From positions 1-64,000 of the forward strand of contig NZ_FSRU01000002.1 in the NCBI RefSeq assembly GCF_900142845.1: a stretch of DNA of 64,000 nucleotides, written 5' to 3'. Each line of letters opens with the position of its first letter. The first letter of the stretch is position 1. This DNA is from Paraburkholderia phenazinium. Its GTDB lineage: Bacteria > Pseudomonadota > Gammaproteobacteria > Burkholderiales > Burkholderiaceae. Shown here piece after piece: positions 1 to 11,221 of the stretch. Below the pieces are notes generated by a model. It made no database searches. It was given only the letters and a program-made list of their open reading frames with translations, and was not told the DNA's origin. The position numbers and the translations under genes were made by a program.

Positions 1-260
1 GGCTGGGCTTCCTGGTCGAGGATATCCGCCGTCTGCTGGCCTTGTGGCAAGACCGTTCGCGTGCGAGCGCCGAGGTGAAGGCCATCGCGCTCGAACACGT
101 TGCGGATCTCGACCGCCGCATCGCAGAGCTGACGGAGATGCGCGACACGCTCTCGCATCTCGCCGAGCATTGCCATGGCGATGCCCGGCCGGATTGTCCG
201 ATTATCGAAGGTCTCGCCGATCCGGAAACGGCCGCCACGCACAGTTGCCATACCGGTTGA
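1..260 (+). CDS. cueR: Cu(I)-responsive MerR-family regulator CueR (3' part)
   Basis: The 5' end lies outside the window; the open frame runs from base 3. The visible 85 or so residues are the C-terminal half of a MerR-type activator: the end of the DNA-binding domain, the long dimerisation helix (about residues 24-60 of the fragment) and the metal-binding loop. That loop reads CHGDARPDC, two cysteines separated by seven residues followed by PIIEGL, which is the Cu(I)/Ag(I)/Au(I) site typical of CueR. A His/Cys tail (HSCHTG) follows. Members of this family activate copper efflux genes such as copA, often adjacent; any such partner would lie upstream of the window. Confidence 0.88.
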   Translation, partial: LGFLVEDIRRLLALWQDRSRASAEVKAIALEHVADLDRRIAELTEMRDTLSHLAEHCHGDARPDCPIIEGLADPETAATHSCHTG

Positions 261-416
261 CGACCCTAAGGTGCAACCCGGGCGCAGATTCGTTGCAACC
301 GGGCCACATAAATGCACTATGATGGTGCTTAGATGTGGCTCGATTCCGTCAAAATCAGTTTGAAACATCACTTAAGTTATAAAAATCAGTCGCTTATCGT
401 CAAATTTCCGATGCAC

Positions 417-482
417 CATTCCAAAACGGAATGCACGCCATTCGGGCATTTCACTAGCCAGGTTGCACCAAAAGCCTATAAT
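417..482 (+). promoter_or_regulatory. Probable promoter of the DUF3563 gene with upstream dyad
   Basis: A perfect -10 hexamer TATAAT lies at 477-482, about 75 bases before the DUF3563 start. No good -35 is seen at the right spacing. A small inverted repeat (CATTCC, 5-base loop, GGAATG; 417-433) lies just upstream and could bind an activator. The remainder of 261-558 holds no gene that I can support. Confidence 0.45.
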
Positions 483-558
483 CCGGGTTAACCCTTCATA
501 AGGGAAATCCCTGATGCCCAATCCACCGGGGATTCATTTTCGATCCTTGGAGAACATC

Positions 559-705
559 ATGTTTGCATACCTTCTTGAAAAGCTGAGCACCTGGTTTGAA
601 ACCGCTGAACGTAGCCGTCGTGAGGCTTACCTCGCGTCGTCGTCGGACATCGTCCAGCTCGAACAGCGCATCCGCTCGCTCGAAACGAACGGCTACTCGC
701 TGTAA
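559..705 (+). CDS. DUF3563 family small protein
   Basis: A 48-aa protein beginning MFAYLLEKLSTWFETAERSR. The ATG at 559 is preceded by GGAGAAC at a spacing of about 6, so it is preferred over an upstream in-frame ATG at 514 that has no ribosome site. The sequence matches the small DUF3563 family, common in Burkholderiaceae: an amphipathic start, a charged middle and a C-terminal helix (SSSDIVQLEQRIRSLE). Its function is unknown. It has its own TATAAT box upstream and a hairpin terminator downstream, so it is probably a monocistronic, well-expressed gene. Confidence 0.85.
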   Translation: MFAYLLEKLSTWFETAERSRREAYLASSSDIVQLEQRIRSLETNGYSL

Positions 706-796
706 TTCAGGCTTGCAGTACGTTTGACCCGCGGTAACGCAGATCGCCCACCAAGGGGACTCTCTCCAAGGCGCGCGGTCGCAGCAGTAGAGCGTA

Positions 797-819
797 AGGC
801 CCCGTATAGACGGGGCTTT
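797..819 (+). terminator. Intrinsic terminator after the DUF3563 gene
   Basis: GCCCCGT (799-805), 4-base loop, ACGGGGC (810-816), then TTT. The flanking A and T bases extend the stem. It lies 92 bases after the DUF3563 stop. The stretch 706-966 holds no other supported feature. Confidence 0.7.
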
Positions 820-966
820 GTCACATCTGGCGTCTGCGTTTTTTCCGGCGCTCATCGGTTGACTGGCTCGTGTCGTTCAATATCGACTAGCTTGAACGTT
901 GCCACCGCGGTAAGGTAAAGCGTTTTTTGCGCAATCCGGCATTCTCGCAACCAACCCGGTCCGCTC

Positions 967-1329
967 ATGGCTCCAGTCCGATTGATTCGCTCCTTGCAAG
1001 GGGCCGTTGTTCCCGCGCTGTTCGCTACGGTCGCGATGCTGACGCTCGCCGCGCCGACGGCATTTGCCGCCTCGTCCAGCGGCGGGCAGCCGTTGATACT
1101 CGATACGCAGCAGGGCATCAGCGACGGCCACAGCGGCACCGTGCTGCAGACTGCGCCGCTGTCACACGAGCGGATCGTTCAGGCGAAGCCGATCGCGACA
1201 CCTACCGAGCTCACGCCGAACTCGTCGGTGCCGATCGTCGTTGCCCCGTATATCCAGTTGCCTGCCGGGGGTGGCACGTCGAACTCGCATTCGACGCCGC
1301 AGCCCCGTCCGGCGCAGTCGTCGCAGTAG
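967..1329 (+). CDS. Hypothetical exported protein
   Basis: A 120-aa protein with a clear Sec signal peptide: basic MAPVRLIRSLQ, a hydrophobic core (about residues 12-30) and a TAFA-A cleavage site near residue 34. The mature part is short, low in charge and rich in Pro, Ser, Thr and Gln, ending in a PQPRPAQSSQ tail with no recognisable domain. It is probably periplasmic or released. No strong ribosome site precedes the ATG, so the start is less sure than the frame. I do not recognise a function. Confidence 0.6.
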   Translation: MAPVRLIRSLQGAVVPALFATVAMLTLAAPTAFAASSSGGQPLILDTQQGISDGHSGTVLQTAPLSHERIVQAKPIATPTELTPNSSVPIVVAPYIQLPAGGGTSNSHSTPQPRPAQSSQ

Positions 1330-1431
1330 ATGCGGTAGACCGCCGCGCCAGCCTGCGGATCTCCGCCGCCGGCTCTTCAAACAAGCGCCTAGAGGTGAAT
1401 GCGCTGCAGGGCAGCTCACCCTTGAATCGCC

Positions 1432-2277
1432 TCAATCGCCGCGGTGTTCCACCTTGAATTGCGCGGCTTTGTCCTGGCCGAGTGCCTGCACCAGCCACGG
1501 CATGGTTTCTTTAAGCGTTTTAGCCAGCGTATAAGGTGGGTTCAGGATGAACATTCCGCTGCCGAAGAGCCCAAACCCATCTGACGGCGGATTGCTGACG
1601 GTCAGCGACACGTGCAGCCAGTTGCGCTCCTGCAAACGCTTCAACTGATCCGGAAAGCGTTGCGATTCAGGGCGCGTCACCTGCGGATACCAGACCGCGT
1701 AGGTGCCGGTCGCAAAGCGTTTGAGGCTTTCCTCGACGCAATTCAGCGTACGCGTGTAGTCGCGCTTGTCTTCGAACGAAGGATCGACCAGCACTAGCGC
1801 ACGGCGCGGCGGAGGCGGCAGCAAGGCCTTGACGCCGTCGAAGCCGTCGCCTGCGTAGAGCATGGCGCGCCGGCCGGCATCGCGAAAATTGTGCTGCAGC
1901 ACGTCGATCTCGGTGCTGTGCAGTTCGAACAGGCGCATGCGGTCCTGTTCGCGCATCAGCCGCCACGCGAGATACGGCGAGCCGGGATAGAAGCGCAGAT
2001 TGCCGTCGGCGTTGAGCGCGGCGACTTCATCCACGTAATCGGCCAGCATGGGCGGCAGATCGGTGCGTCCCCACAGTTTGGCAATGCCGGTCTCGAACTC
2101 GCCCGTCTTGGTGGCGTAGCCTTCCTTCAACGAATAGACGCCGGCGCCGGCGTGCGTGTCGATGTACCAGTACGCCTTGTCTTTCTGGGCGAGGTAGCGC
2201 AACAACTGCACGACGACGGCGTGTTTCAGGACGTCGGCATGATTGCCTGCGTGAAAGGCGTGGCGGTAACTGAGCAT
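1432..2277 (-). CDS. rlmJ: 23S rRNA (adenine(2030)-N6)-methyltransferase RlmJ
   Basis: A 281-aa protein (E. coli RlmJ is 280 aa) that methylates N6 of A2030 in 23S rRNA using S-adenosylmethionine. The N-terminus MLSYRHAFHAGNHADVLKH is the family hallmark, so the start is placed at 2277; the open frame extends upstream without similarity. Also present are YIDTHAGAGVYSL (SAM-binding region), FYPGSPYLAWRLMR and a C-terminal FILNPPY. The catalytic (D/N)PP(Y/F) motif appears as DPSF (in LVDPSFEDKRDY), so the second proline is serine. No strong ribosome site precedes the start; a hairpin lies about 50 bases upstream. Confidence 0.93.
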   Translation of the reverse strand: MLSYRHAFHAGNHADVLKHAVVVQLLRYLAQKDKAYWYIDTHAGAGVYSLKEGYATKTGEFETGIAKLWGRTDLPPMLADYVDEVAALNADGNLRFYPGSPYLAWRLMREQDRMRLFELHSTEIDVLQHNFRDAGRRAMLYAGDGFDGVKALLPPPPRRALVLVDPSFEDKRDYTRTLNCVEESLKRFATGTYAVWYPQVTRPESQRFPDQLKRLQERNWLHVSLTVSNPPSDGFGLFGSGMFILNPPYTLAKTLKETMPWLVQALGQDKAAQFKVEHRGD

Positions 2278-2327
2278 GATGAGGTGAGACTCGAAAGAGG
2301 GCGTGCCGGTCGATTGAGGGCCGCGGT

Positions 2328-2344
2328 GGACCCAACGTGGGTCC
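2328..2344. repeat. Perfect hairpin upstream of rlmJ
   Basis: GGACCCA, ACG, TGGGTCC: 7-base arms with a 3-base loop, 51 bases upstream of the rlmJ start in an otherwise featureless GC-rich gap (2278-2560). It could be an operator or a 5'-UTR hairpin, or the end of the aldo/keto reductase transcript, which reads toward it. Confidence 0.4.
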
Positions 2345-2560
2345 GCCCGCGCGGGGCGCCGCGTTGCGACCGGAAGTGCACGTGCAAGGCGGACGCGTAT
2401 TGTACGCGAGCCCGCGTTGCCGTCCGAGCGGCGGCGGGATCTGGACCACAACCTGGCCCCTGGTCTACCGCACCGGCTGTCCGGGTTCCAAGCCGCCGGG
2501 GGGCGGTGACAGGTTGCGTTTGCCGCGCTGCCGCTCGCGCGGCGAACGCGGCAACGCGCT

Positions 2561-3532
2561 TCACTCGTACGTGTCGCCGACGATCTCTTCAATCTTCAGC
2601 TTGAGCTCCGGCGTAATCTTCGCGGCCACGTCCTGAGCCTTCATGTTCTCGGCAATCTGCTCGACGCGCGACGCACCCGTGATCACGGTGCTGACATGGG
2701 GGTTCTTCAGGATCCAGGCAATCGCCAGTTGGCCGACCGTGCAACCGAGCTCGTCCGCCACGCCGCCGAGCTTGCCGACGACGCCGTTCTTGCCCGTATC
2801 CGTGACCTGCTTTTTCAACCAGTCGTAGCCCTGCAACTGGGCGCGGCTGTCAGCCGGTACGCCGTCGCGATACTTGCCGGTCAGGAGGCCCGAGGCGAGC
2901 GGGCTCCACGTGGTCAGCCCAAGGCCGATGTCCTCGTAAAGCCGCTTGTACTCCTGCTCGACGCGCTTGCGGTGGAACAGGTTGTACTGCGGCTGTTCCA
3001 TGACAGGTTTGTGAAGATGATGCCGCTCCGCGACGTCGTAGGCCGCACGGATTTCGTCCGCGCTCCATTCGGACGTGCCCCAGTAGAGCGCCTTGCCGCG
3101 CGTGATCATGTCGCTCATCGCCCAGACGGTTTCTTCGACGGGCGTATTCGGGTCGGGCCGGTGGCAGAACACGAGATCCACGTAGTCGAGCTGCAAACGC
3201 TTCAGCGACGCGTCGATTGCGTTCAGCAGATACTTGCGGTTCAGCGTGTGGTACTGGTTCGGCGCTTCCTGAAGGCCCCAGAAAAACTTCGTCGACACCA
3301 CATAGCTGATGCGCGGCCACGCCAGTTCCTTCAAAGCCTGTCCCATGATTTCTTCGGATTTGCCGCCGGCATAGACCTCGGCGTTGTCGAAGAAATTCAC
3401 CCCGGCGTCGCGTGCCGCCGCCAGCGATTCGCGTGCCGCGTGCGTGTCCACCTGATTGCCGTAGGTCACCCAGGAACCGATGGACAGTTCACTGACTTGC
3501 AGGCCGGAGCGGCCGAGTCGTCGATAGTTCAT
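2561..3532 (-). CDS. Aldo/keto reductase, Kv-channel beta-subunit-like (YghZ type)
   Basis: A 323-aa NADPH-dependent oxidoreductase with a TIM-barrel fold. It begins [21 protein letters not shown]. The catalytic tetrad can be placed: Asp and Tyr in [15 protein letters not shown], Lys in YVVSTKFFW and His in [12 protein letters not shown]. The C-terminal cofactor site includes [14 protein letters not shown]. The start at 3532 is fixed by AAGGAGA eight bases upstream. It resembles the YghZ/Kv-beta branch (aldehyde and methylglyoxal reductases); the natural substrate cannot be told from sequence. It is divergent from bdhA across a 255-base gap that must hold both promoters. Confidence 0.9.
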   Translation of the reverse strand: MNYRRLGRSGLQVSELSIGSWVTYGNQVDTHAARESLAAARDAGVNFFDNAEVYAGGKSEEIMGQALKELAWPRISYVVSTKFFWGLQEAPNQYHTLNRKYLLNAIDASLKRLQLDYVDLVFCHRPDPNTPVEETVWAMSDMITRGKALYWGTSEWSADEIRAAYDVAERHHLHKPVMEQPQYNLFHRKRVEQEYKRLYEDIGLGLTTWSPLASGLLTGKYRDGVPADSRAQLQGYDWLKKQVTDTGKNGVVGKLGGVADELGCTVGQLAIAWILKNPHVSTVITGASRVEQIAENMKAQDVAAKITPELKLKIEEIVGDTYE

Positions 3533-3787
3533 GCATTTCTCCTTGCGAGTTGATGCAGCCGGCATTTACTCCTGCCAGCGAAATCGGGCGCCGAATCGGG
3601 CGCGACCCATACAGTTTAAAGAGATACGGATTTCTGCGTGATTTCCGGATGACTTTCACGGGGTTCATGCACAATAGCAAAGTTGGCCGCAGTGCAGCAT
3701 TCGTCTGAACGGCCTATGCCGTTTGGTCAGCTTTACGCCGCCTGCGTGTCGTGGTGTCATTGCTCATCAACTGTATGGAGGTTCTGG

Positions 3788-4585
3788 ATGTCGTCACTGA
3801 ACACGAATCTGAATGGCAAAGTCGCGGTTGTCACGGGCGCGGCGAGCGGGATCGGCAAGCAGATCGCGCTGACATTGTCGGCAGCGGGCGCCGCGATTGC
3901 GATTGCCGATCTGAATCAGGATGGCGCGAACGCCGTCGCTGAAGAGATCAAGCAGGCCGGCGGCAAGGCCATTGGCGTCGCAATGGACGTCACGAACGAA
4001 GAAGCCGTCAATCAGGGTATCGACAAGGTGGCCGCGGAGTTCGGCTCGATCGACATCCTCATTTCGAATGCCGGCATCCAGATCGTCAATCCTATCGAGA
4101 ACTACGCTTTCTCCGACTGGAAGAAGATGCAGGCCATCCACGTCGACGGTGCGTTCCTCACCACCAAAGCGGCCCTGAAGCACATGTACAAGGACGATCG
4201 CGGCGGCACGGTGATCTACATGGGCTCGGTCCATTCGCACGAAGCCTCGCCGCTGAAGTCGGCGTATGTCGCGGCCAAGCATGCCTTGCTGGGTCTCGCG
4301 CGCGTGCTGGCGAAGGAAGGCGCGAAGCACAACGTGCGCTCGCATGTCGTCTGTCCGGGCTTCGTGCGCACGCCGCTCGTCGACAAGCAGATTCCCGAGC
4401 AGGCCAAAGAACTCGGCATCAGCGAAGAAGACGTGATTCGCAACGTGATGCTCGGCGGTACGGTGGACGGCATTTTCACCACGGTGGAAGACGTCGCGCA
4501 AACCGTGCTGTTCCTCTCCACTTTCCCGAGCGCGGCCTTGACCGGCCAGTCCTTCATTGTGAGCCACGGCTGGTTCATGCAATAA
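3788..4585 (+). CDS. bdhA: 3-hydroxybutyrate dehydrogenase (SDR family)
   Basis: A 265-aa short-chain dehydrogenase that oxidises D-3-hydroxybutyrate to acetoacetate with NAD+, the step after depolymerisation of polyhydroxybutyrate (PHB). Visible are the cofactor motif TGAASGIG (from residue 16), NAG in ISNAGIQIV, catalytic Ser in [10 protein letters not shown], the YxxxK pair Tyr160/Lys164 in SAYVAAKHA, and [17 protein letters not shown], typical of bacterial 3-HB dehydrogenases. The start at 3788 has GGAG eight bases upstream; the open frame extends further but lacks the fold. It is followed after 10 bases by a patatin-like lipase, so the two are probably one operon for storage-polymer use. 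Confidence 0.9.
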   Translation: MSSLNTNLNGKVAVVTGAASGIGKQIALTLSAAGAAIAIADLNQDGANAVAEEIKQAGGKAIGVAMDVTNEEAVNQGIDKVAAEFGSIDILISNAGIQIVNPIENYAFSDWKKMQAIHVDGAFLTTKAALKHMYKDDRGGTVIYMGSVHSHEASPLKSAYVAAKHALLGLARVLAKEGAKHNVRSHVVCPGFVRTPLVDKQIPEQAKELGISEEDVIRNVMLGGTVDGIFTTVEDVAQTVLFLSTFPSAALTGQSFIVSHGWFMQ

Positions 4586-4595
4586 GGAGACGGTT

Positions 4596-5834
4596 ATGGC
4601 GCAACGCAATGTCAAGCGGGCGCGTGCCGGCACCCTCGGCGACGGGGATGGCGAGCACGCCGGAGCAGCGGCTGGCGTTCGCGCCAGCCGGCATGTCCAG
4701 TTGCCCCAATACGAAACCATCGCGCTGATGCTGCAAGGCGGCGGCGCACTGGGTGCCTATCAGGCCGGTGTTTATCAGGGCCTCCACGAGGCCGGCATTG
4801 AGCCGAACTGGGTCGCCGGTATTTCGATCGGCGCGCTCAACACAGCCATCATTGCCGGCAATGCACCGGAGCATCGCGTCACACGGCTGCTCGAATTCTG
4901 GGAGACCATCTGTCAACCGGCTTTCGCGCCGCCGCTGCCGCCGTTCCTCGAGCAGACGCTGTTCAATTCCAACGACACGATCCGCAAGGCGTTCACCGCC
5001 ATGCAGGCCACGGGGGCGATCGTCCAGGGGCAGAAGGGCTTCTTCGTGCCGCGCTTCCCGCCGCCCATGCCCACCGTTTCCGGGCCGCCGCAAAACGCCA
5101 GCTACTACGACACGTCGCCCATGAAGTCGACGCTCGAAAAGCTGTGCGATTTCGACCGCATCAACTCGGGTGAAACACGCGTCTCAGTCGGCGCGGTGAA
5201 CGTCGGGACGGGCAATTTCGCGTACTTCGACAACACGCACATGAAATTGCGGCCGGAGCATTTCATCGCCTCGGGCTCGCTGCCGCCGGGGTTCGGTGCA
5301 ATGGAAATTGATGGGGAGTACTACTGGGACGGCGGCCTGATGTCCAACACGCCGCTCTACGAAGTCGTCCAGACCACGCCACGTCGTGACACGCTCGCGT
5401 TTCAGGTGGATCTGTGGAGTGCCATCGGGCCGGTGCCGGACAATATCACCGACGTGCAGGGCCGCATGAAGGACATCCAGTATTCGAGCCGCACGCGCCT
5501 CGTTACCGACATGCTGCAGCGTTCGCAGCGTTTCAGGCACGTGCTGCGCGAAGTGCTCGACCGCGTGGCGCCCGAACATCGCGACGACCCCTGGTGCAAG
5601 TTGGCGGATGATCTGTCCTGTTCGAAACGCTACAACGTCATCCATCTGATCTACCGGCAGAAGGAGTACGAAGGGCATTTCAAGGACTTCCAGTTCGGCT
5701 TGTCGACCATGCGCGAACACTGGGAAAGCGGCTTGCAGGATATCCACAACTCTCTGGCGCAACCCGACTGGCTGGCGATGCCTGATAACGACGCCGGTTT
5801 CGTCACGCACGACATCCATCGCGACAAACGCTGA
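4596..5834 (+). CDS. Patatin-like phospholipase with DUF3734 region
   Basis: A 412-aa protein of the patatin (RssA-like) family. It shows the oxyanion-hole motif QGGGALGAY (residues 47-55), the nucleophile elbow GISIG with Ser77, and the dyad aspartate D245 in YYWDGGLMSN. The C-terminal third (LAFQVDLWSAIGPVPDNI to the end) matches the DUF3734 extension. AAGGAGA precedes the ATG. It lies 10 bases after bdhA, so a role in lipid or PHB-granule turnover is plausible, but this is inference from position. A strong bidirectional terminator follows. Confidence 0.88.
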   Translation: MAQRNVKRARAGTLGDGDGEHAGAAAGVRASRHVQLPQYETIALMLQGGGALGAYQAGVYQGLHEAGIEPNWVAGISIGALNTAIIAGNAPEHRVTRLLEFWETICQPAFAPPLPPFLEQTLFNSNDTIRKAFTAMQATGAIVQGQKGFFVPRFPPPMPTVSGPPQNASYYDTSPMKSTLEKLCDFDRINSGETRVSVGAVNVGTGNFAYFDNTHMKLRPEHFIASGSLPPGFGAMEIDGEYYWDGGLMSNTPLYEVVQTTPRRDTLAFQVDLWSAIGPVPDNITDVQGRMKDIQYSSRTRLVTDMLQRSQRFRHVLREVLDRVAPEHRDDPWCKLADDLSCSKRYNVIHLIYRQKEYEGHFKDFQFGLSTMREHWESGLQDIHNSLAQPDWLAMPDNDAGFVTHDIHRDKR

Positions 5835-5891
5835 GGGTTTAGCTGAAAGCGTGGTTGAGGGTTTAGCCTCAACGGTTCTTGGCGCCCAACA

Positions 5892-5926
5892 AAAACGGCG
5901 CCCTGCTGATCGCAGGGCGCCGTTTT
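5892..5926. terminator. Bidirectional terminator between the lipase gene and tyrB
   Basis: AAAACGGCGCCCTGC (5892-5906), loop TGATC, GCAGGGCGCCGTTTT (5912-5926): a 15-bp perfect stem with A- and T-runs on both sides, between convergent genes. Just beyond, 5931-5970 is a run of short degenerate repeats of the GCCAGGCCAGGTCAG type with no visible function. Confidence 0.92.
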
Positions 5927-6009
5927 CTCCGCCAGGCCAGGCCAGGTCAGGCCAAGCCAGGTCAGAGCGGAGGATAAGCGGCTTCCAACTGCGCCGCCGC
6001 CTCAGTCCA

Positions 6010-7209
6010 TTACTTCAGGACTTGAGCAACCGCGCTGGCCACGGCATCGAGATTGCGCGTGTTCAGCGCAGCCACGCAGATGCGGCCCGTACTCACGGCA
6101 TAGATGCCGAATTCTTCACGCAGACGGTCCACTTGCGCTGCCGTCAGGCCCGAATACGAGAACATGCCGCGTTGCGCGTTCACGAAGCTGAAGTCGCGGT
6201 CCACGCCGCTTGCTTTCAGGCGTTCCACCAGGCCGTTGCGCATGGCGCGAATGCGGTCGCGCATTTCGCCGAGTTCCGATTCCCACGTCGCGCGCAGTTC
6301 CGCCGAGCCGAGTACCGCTGCGACAACCGAGCCGCCATGGGTGGGCGGGTTCGAGTAGTTCGTGCGGATCACGCGCTTGAGTTGCGACAGCACGCGCGAC
6401 GCTTCTTCCTTGCTGCCGGTGATGATGGACAGCGCGCCGATGCGTTCGCCGTACAGCGAGAACGACTTCGAGAACGACGACGAGACGAATACGTTCAGTT
6501 CAGCGAGTGCGAACAGACGCACGGCGGCAGCGTCGGATTCGATGTTGTCGCCGAAGCCCTGATAGGCGATGTCGAGGAACGGCACCAGTTCGCGCGCCTT
6601 GACGACTTCGACGATCTGCTGCCATTGGGCCGCGGTCAGGTCGACGCCGGTCGGGTTGTGGCAGCACGCGTGCAGGACGACGACCGTGCCGGCTGCATAG
6701 CCGTTCAGGGCCGCCAGCATGCCTTCGAAGTTCACGCCATGGGTCTTCGCGTCGTAGTACGGGTACGAGACGACTTCGAAGCCTGCGCTTTCGAACAGCG
6801 CACGGTGGTTTTCCCAGCTCGGGTCGCTGATGGCGACCTTGGAGGCCGGGTTGACGCGCTTCAGGAAGTCCGCGCCGATCTTCAGCGCGCCCGTGCCGCC
6901 CAGTGCCTGTGCGGTCACTACACGGCCCGCGGCGATCAGCGGCGAGTCGTTGCCGAGCAGCAGCTTCTGCACGGCCGCGTCGTAGGCAGCAATGCCTTCG
7001 ATCGGCAGGTAGCCGCGCGGCAGCGCCGCTTCGATGCGAGCCTTTTCCGCGTCGCGCACGGCGCGCAGCAGCGGAATCTTGCCTTCTTCATTGAAGTACA
7101 CGCCCACGCCCAGGTTGACCTTGGTGGTGCGCGTATCTGCGTTGAAGGCTTCGTTCAGGCCCAGGATCGGGTCGCGGGGAGCAAGTTCGACGGCGGAGAA
7201 CAGAGACAT
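6010..7209 (-). CDS. tyrB: Aromatic amino acid aminotransferase (aspartate aminotransferase family)
   Basis: A 399-aa PLP enzyme (E. coli TyrB is 397 aa) that transfers the amino group of Tyr, Phe or Asp to 2-oxoglutarate. Features: MSLFSAVELAPRDPILGLNEAF at the N-terminus, HNPTGVD (from residue 184), DIAYQGFGD, the PLP lysine K248 in SSSFSKSFSLYGER, and NYSNPPTHGG. The start at 7209 fits the family; a longer frame to 7260 is unsupported. Specificity between AspC and TyrB types cannot be fixed from sequence alone. It is divergent from uvrB. Confidence 0.9.
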   Translation of the reverse strand: MSLFSAVELAPRDPILGLNEAFNADTRTTKVNLGVGVYFNEEGKIPLLRAVRDAEKARIEAALPRGYLPIEGIAAYDAAVQKLLLGNDSPLIAAGRVVTAQALGGTGALKIGADFLKRVNPASKVAISDPSWENHRALFESAGFEVVSYPYYDAKTHGVNFEGMLAALNGYAAGTVVVLHACCHNPTGVDLTAAQWQQIVEVVKARELVPFLDIAYQGFGDNIESDAAAVRLFALAELNVFVSSSFSKSFSLYGERIGALSIITGSKEEASRVLSQLKRVIRTNYSNPPTHGGSVVAAVLGSAELRATWESELGEMRDRIRAMRNGLVERLKASGVDRDFSFVNAQRGMFSYSGLTAAQVDRLREEFGIYAVSTGRICVAALNTRNLDAVASAVAQVLK

Positions 7210-7690
7210 GATGGTTCGGCAGTAGTGAAAAGAGGGACGGCTCGAGCCTGGCTGCGGCACCGGTGGGGCAGAGCCTGTGCGGGCGGCCTGCGGTTGATCA
7301 GGCCGAATCGGGCAGGTCGGTGTCTAAAGACGGTGTCTAAAAGAGCAGCAGCGAGCGCAGCATGCCATTGTAGCGAATCCCGGGGCGTTTTTTGGGCCGT
7401 GGCCGCATCCAAAAGCGATTATTTGCTTGAAAAACAGCGCTTTGGCACCAGTTTCGACAAGCGGGCGGCACTGCGCCGGCGTCTGCGGGCAGCCCGGCAA
7501 GCGGTGGCGCCGCGGCTTTGCCGGGATCCGCTCTGGCGCCGGAGCCATACCCGGACAACCACCGCAGATCGGCCTGAACGTCCTCCGCAATCCAGCCATT
7601 TCCGGCCGCATCAGGCTCCTGTCCTCCACTCAGCCCGCGCTCCCGCAAACCGCTAGAATAGTCCTTTGCCCAGGCCCCGGTGCCGCACAC
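7210..7690. other. Intergenic region between tyrB and uvrB
   Basis: 481 bases with no supported gene. A direct repeat of CGGTGTCTAAA occurs at 7318-7328 and 7332-7342 on the tyrB side. A TAGAAT hexamer at 7654-7659 is a possible uvrB -10 with no clear -35. I looked for a LexA (SOS) box before uvrB and saw only a half-site CTGT at 7619. Confidence 0.5.
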
Positions 7691-9784
<2,094 letters not shown>

Positions 9785-10189
9785 GATTTCGGCCCGGCAC
9801 CCGCAGCCGGCCGGCAAGCCGTGCGGTGCTCAGCCGCGCGGCCTGCGACTTCAGCGTTCCCTTCGTCACGTCCTTCCGTTGGATCTCATTCCAGCCGCGC
9901 TGCGTTCAATCTGACCCCGAGTCGAACTATTCTGTAAGGCTACAAAGATAGCTCTGTCAGAACAACGCCCCGCCTATCCGGTACGCCAAGTCCTTTGTCC
10001 ACAAGGGTTTCTTGGCGCCGCCATTTGTTCTCAACGCCGAAGAATGATAAAATCCGTTCAATATTGAGAATGGTTCGCATTAGCGTTAGTAATTTTGAGA
10101 AATGCGTTTGAATGGAATGCCATACCTTTCTCAATCTGGCGTTTCAGCCCGGCATTCGTCGTCTTAGTCTAAAAAAACAAGGAGTTTCA
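9785..10189. promoter_or_regulatory. Leader of ftrABCD with Fur-like box
   Basis: A 405-base gap with no supported gene. TTGAGAATGGTTCGCATTA (10064-10082) resembles the Fur box of beta-proteobacteria, with another AATGATAA stretch at about 10033. This predicts repression of ftrABCD by Fur when iron is plentiful. A long imperfect hairpin (CGCCAAG ... CTTGGCG with inner CCTTTGT/ACAAGG) covers 9984-10017 and may be the end of the uvrB transcript. Confidence 0.6.
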
Positions 10190-10738
10190 ATGCGAGTCTC
10201 TTCATTTCTGCGCGGCGGTGTGGTGGCCGTCGCGGCGGTGGCCACGATGTCGGCCATGGCCGCTGAATATCCCATCGGCAAGCAGCAGATTCAGGGCGGC
10301 ATGGAAATCGGCGCGGTCTACCTGCAGCCAATCACGATGGAGCCCGAAGGCATGATGCGCAAGGCAGCGGATTCGGACGTCCACCTCGAGGCCGACATCC
10401 ACGCCGTCAAGAACAACCCCACCGGCTTCGCCGAGGGCGACTGGATGCCCTATCTGCAGGTGAGCTACGAGCTCTCGAAGGCCGGTTCGGCGCAGACGCA
10501 GAAGGGCGAGATGATGGCGATGGTCGCCGACGACGGTCCGCACTATGGCGACAACGTCAAGCTGCAAGGCCCCGGCAAATACCACCTGAAGCTCTTTATC
10601 GCGCCGCCCATGCAAGCCGGCCACATGGCCTTCGGCCGTCACGTCGACAAGGAAACCGGCGTGGGTCCGTGGTTCAAGCCGTTCACGCTCGAATACGACT
10701 TTACGTATGCGGGGATCGGCAAGAAGGGCGGGTATTGA
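10190..10738 (+). CDS. ftrA: Periplasmic iron-binding protein FtrA (P19/Tpd family)
   Basis: A 182-aa exported protein. The signal peptide is MRVSSFLRGGVVAVAAVATMSAMA, cut near AMA-AEYPIG. The mature part has the P19 signature: GGMEIGAVYLQPITMEPEGMM, LEADIHAVKNNPTGF (metal-binding His and Glu) and HLKLFIAPP. P19/FtrA proteins bind iron and copper in the periplasm and feed an FTR1-type permease. AAGGAG at 10179 fixes the start at 10190. First gene of a four-gene ferrous-iron uptake operon of the type described in Bordetella, Brucella and Burkholderia. Confidence 0.92.
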   Translation: MRVSSFLRGGVVAVAAVATMSAMAAEYPIGKQQIQGGMEIGAVYLQPITMEPEGMMRKAADSDVHLEADIHAVKNNPTGFAEGDWMPYLQVSYELSKAGSAQTQKGEMMAMVADDGPHYGDNVKLQGPGKYHLKLFIAPPMQAGHMAFGRHVDKETGVGPWFKPFTLEYDFTYAGIGKKGGY

Positions 10739-10795
10739 TTCACGCGATTCACGCAGCCGGCGCATGAAGGCGCGCCGGGTTTTCCGGAAGGACCC

Positions 10796-11128
10796 ATGAG
10801 AATCAACCGAAAGATCGCGATCCTTGCCATGACGACTTCGCTCGTCGGCGCCGCCCATGCTGCGGACCTGCCGACCTTCAAGCTCGAGATGGCGGACGGC
10901 AAGCTCAATCCGGCGCGCATCGAAGTGCCGGCCGGCCAGCGTATCAAGATCGAAGTGCGCAACGCGGGCAAGGGCGCGGCTGAATTCGAAAGCGTTCAGT
11001 TGCGCAAGGAAAAAGTGCTGGCGCCGGGCGCGGAATCGTTCGTGGTGATCGCGCCGCTGTCGCCGGGCGAGTACAAGTTTTTCGACGATTTCCACCAGCA
11101 GGCGCAGGGCGTGATCGTCGCGAAGTAG
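10796..11128 (+). CDS. ftrB: Periplasmic cupredoxin-like protein FtrB
   Basis: A 110-aa exported protein with signal peptide ending VGAAHA-ADLP and a single cupredoxin-type domain (FKLEMADGKLNPARIEVPAGQRIKIEV ... PGEYKFFDDFH). In FtrABCD systems FtrB is proposed to oxidise or hand on iron between FtrA and the permease FtrC. CGGAAGG lies just upstream of the ATG. It is 57 bases after ftrA and in the same operon. Confidence 0.88.
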   Translation: MRINRKIAILAMTTSLVGAAHAADLPTFKLEMADGKLNPARIEVPAGQRIKIEVRNAGKGAAEFESVQLRKEKVLAPGAESFVVIAPLSPGEYKFFDDFHQQAQGVIVAK

Positions 11129-11221
11129 TTGAGGCGCGCGAGCTGTGTCGACGGTGTGTCGAAGCGGCGAAGGGTCTGGGTGCGGATGCAAGGCGTCCGC
11201 TCAAGCAGTAGGAGAAGTTCG

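Noticed and set aside
724..918. 64-aa plus-strand frame after the DUF3563 gene
   Set aside because: It spans the terminator hairpin and has no ribosome site or conserved pattern.
5931..5970. Short GCCAG repeats as a CRISPR or regulatory array
   Set aside because: Units are too short and degenerate, with no spacers; probably slippage next to the terminator.
7600..7690. LexA/SOS box upstream of uvrB
   Set aside because: Only one CTGT half-site at 7619 without a matching ACAG half.
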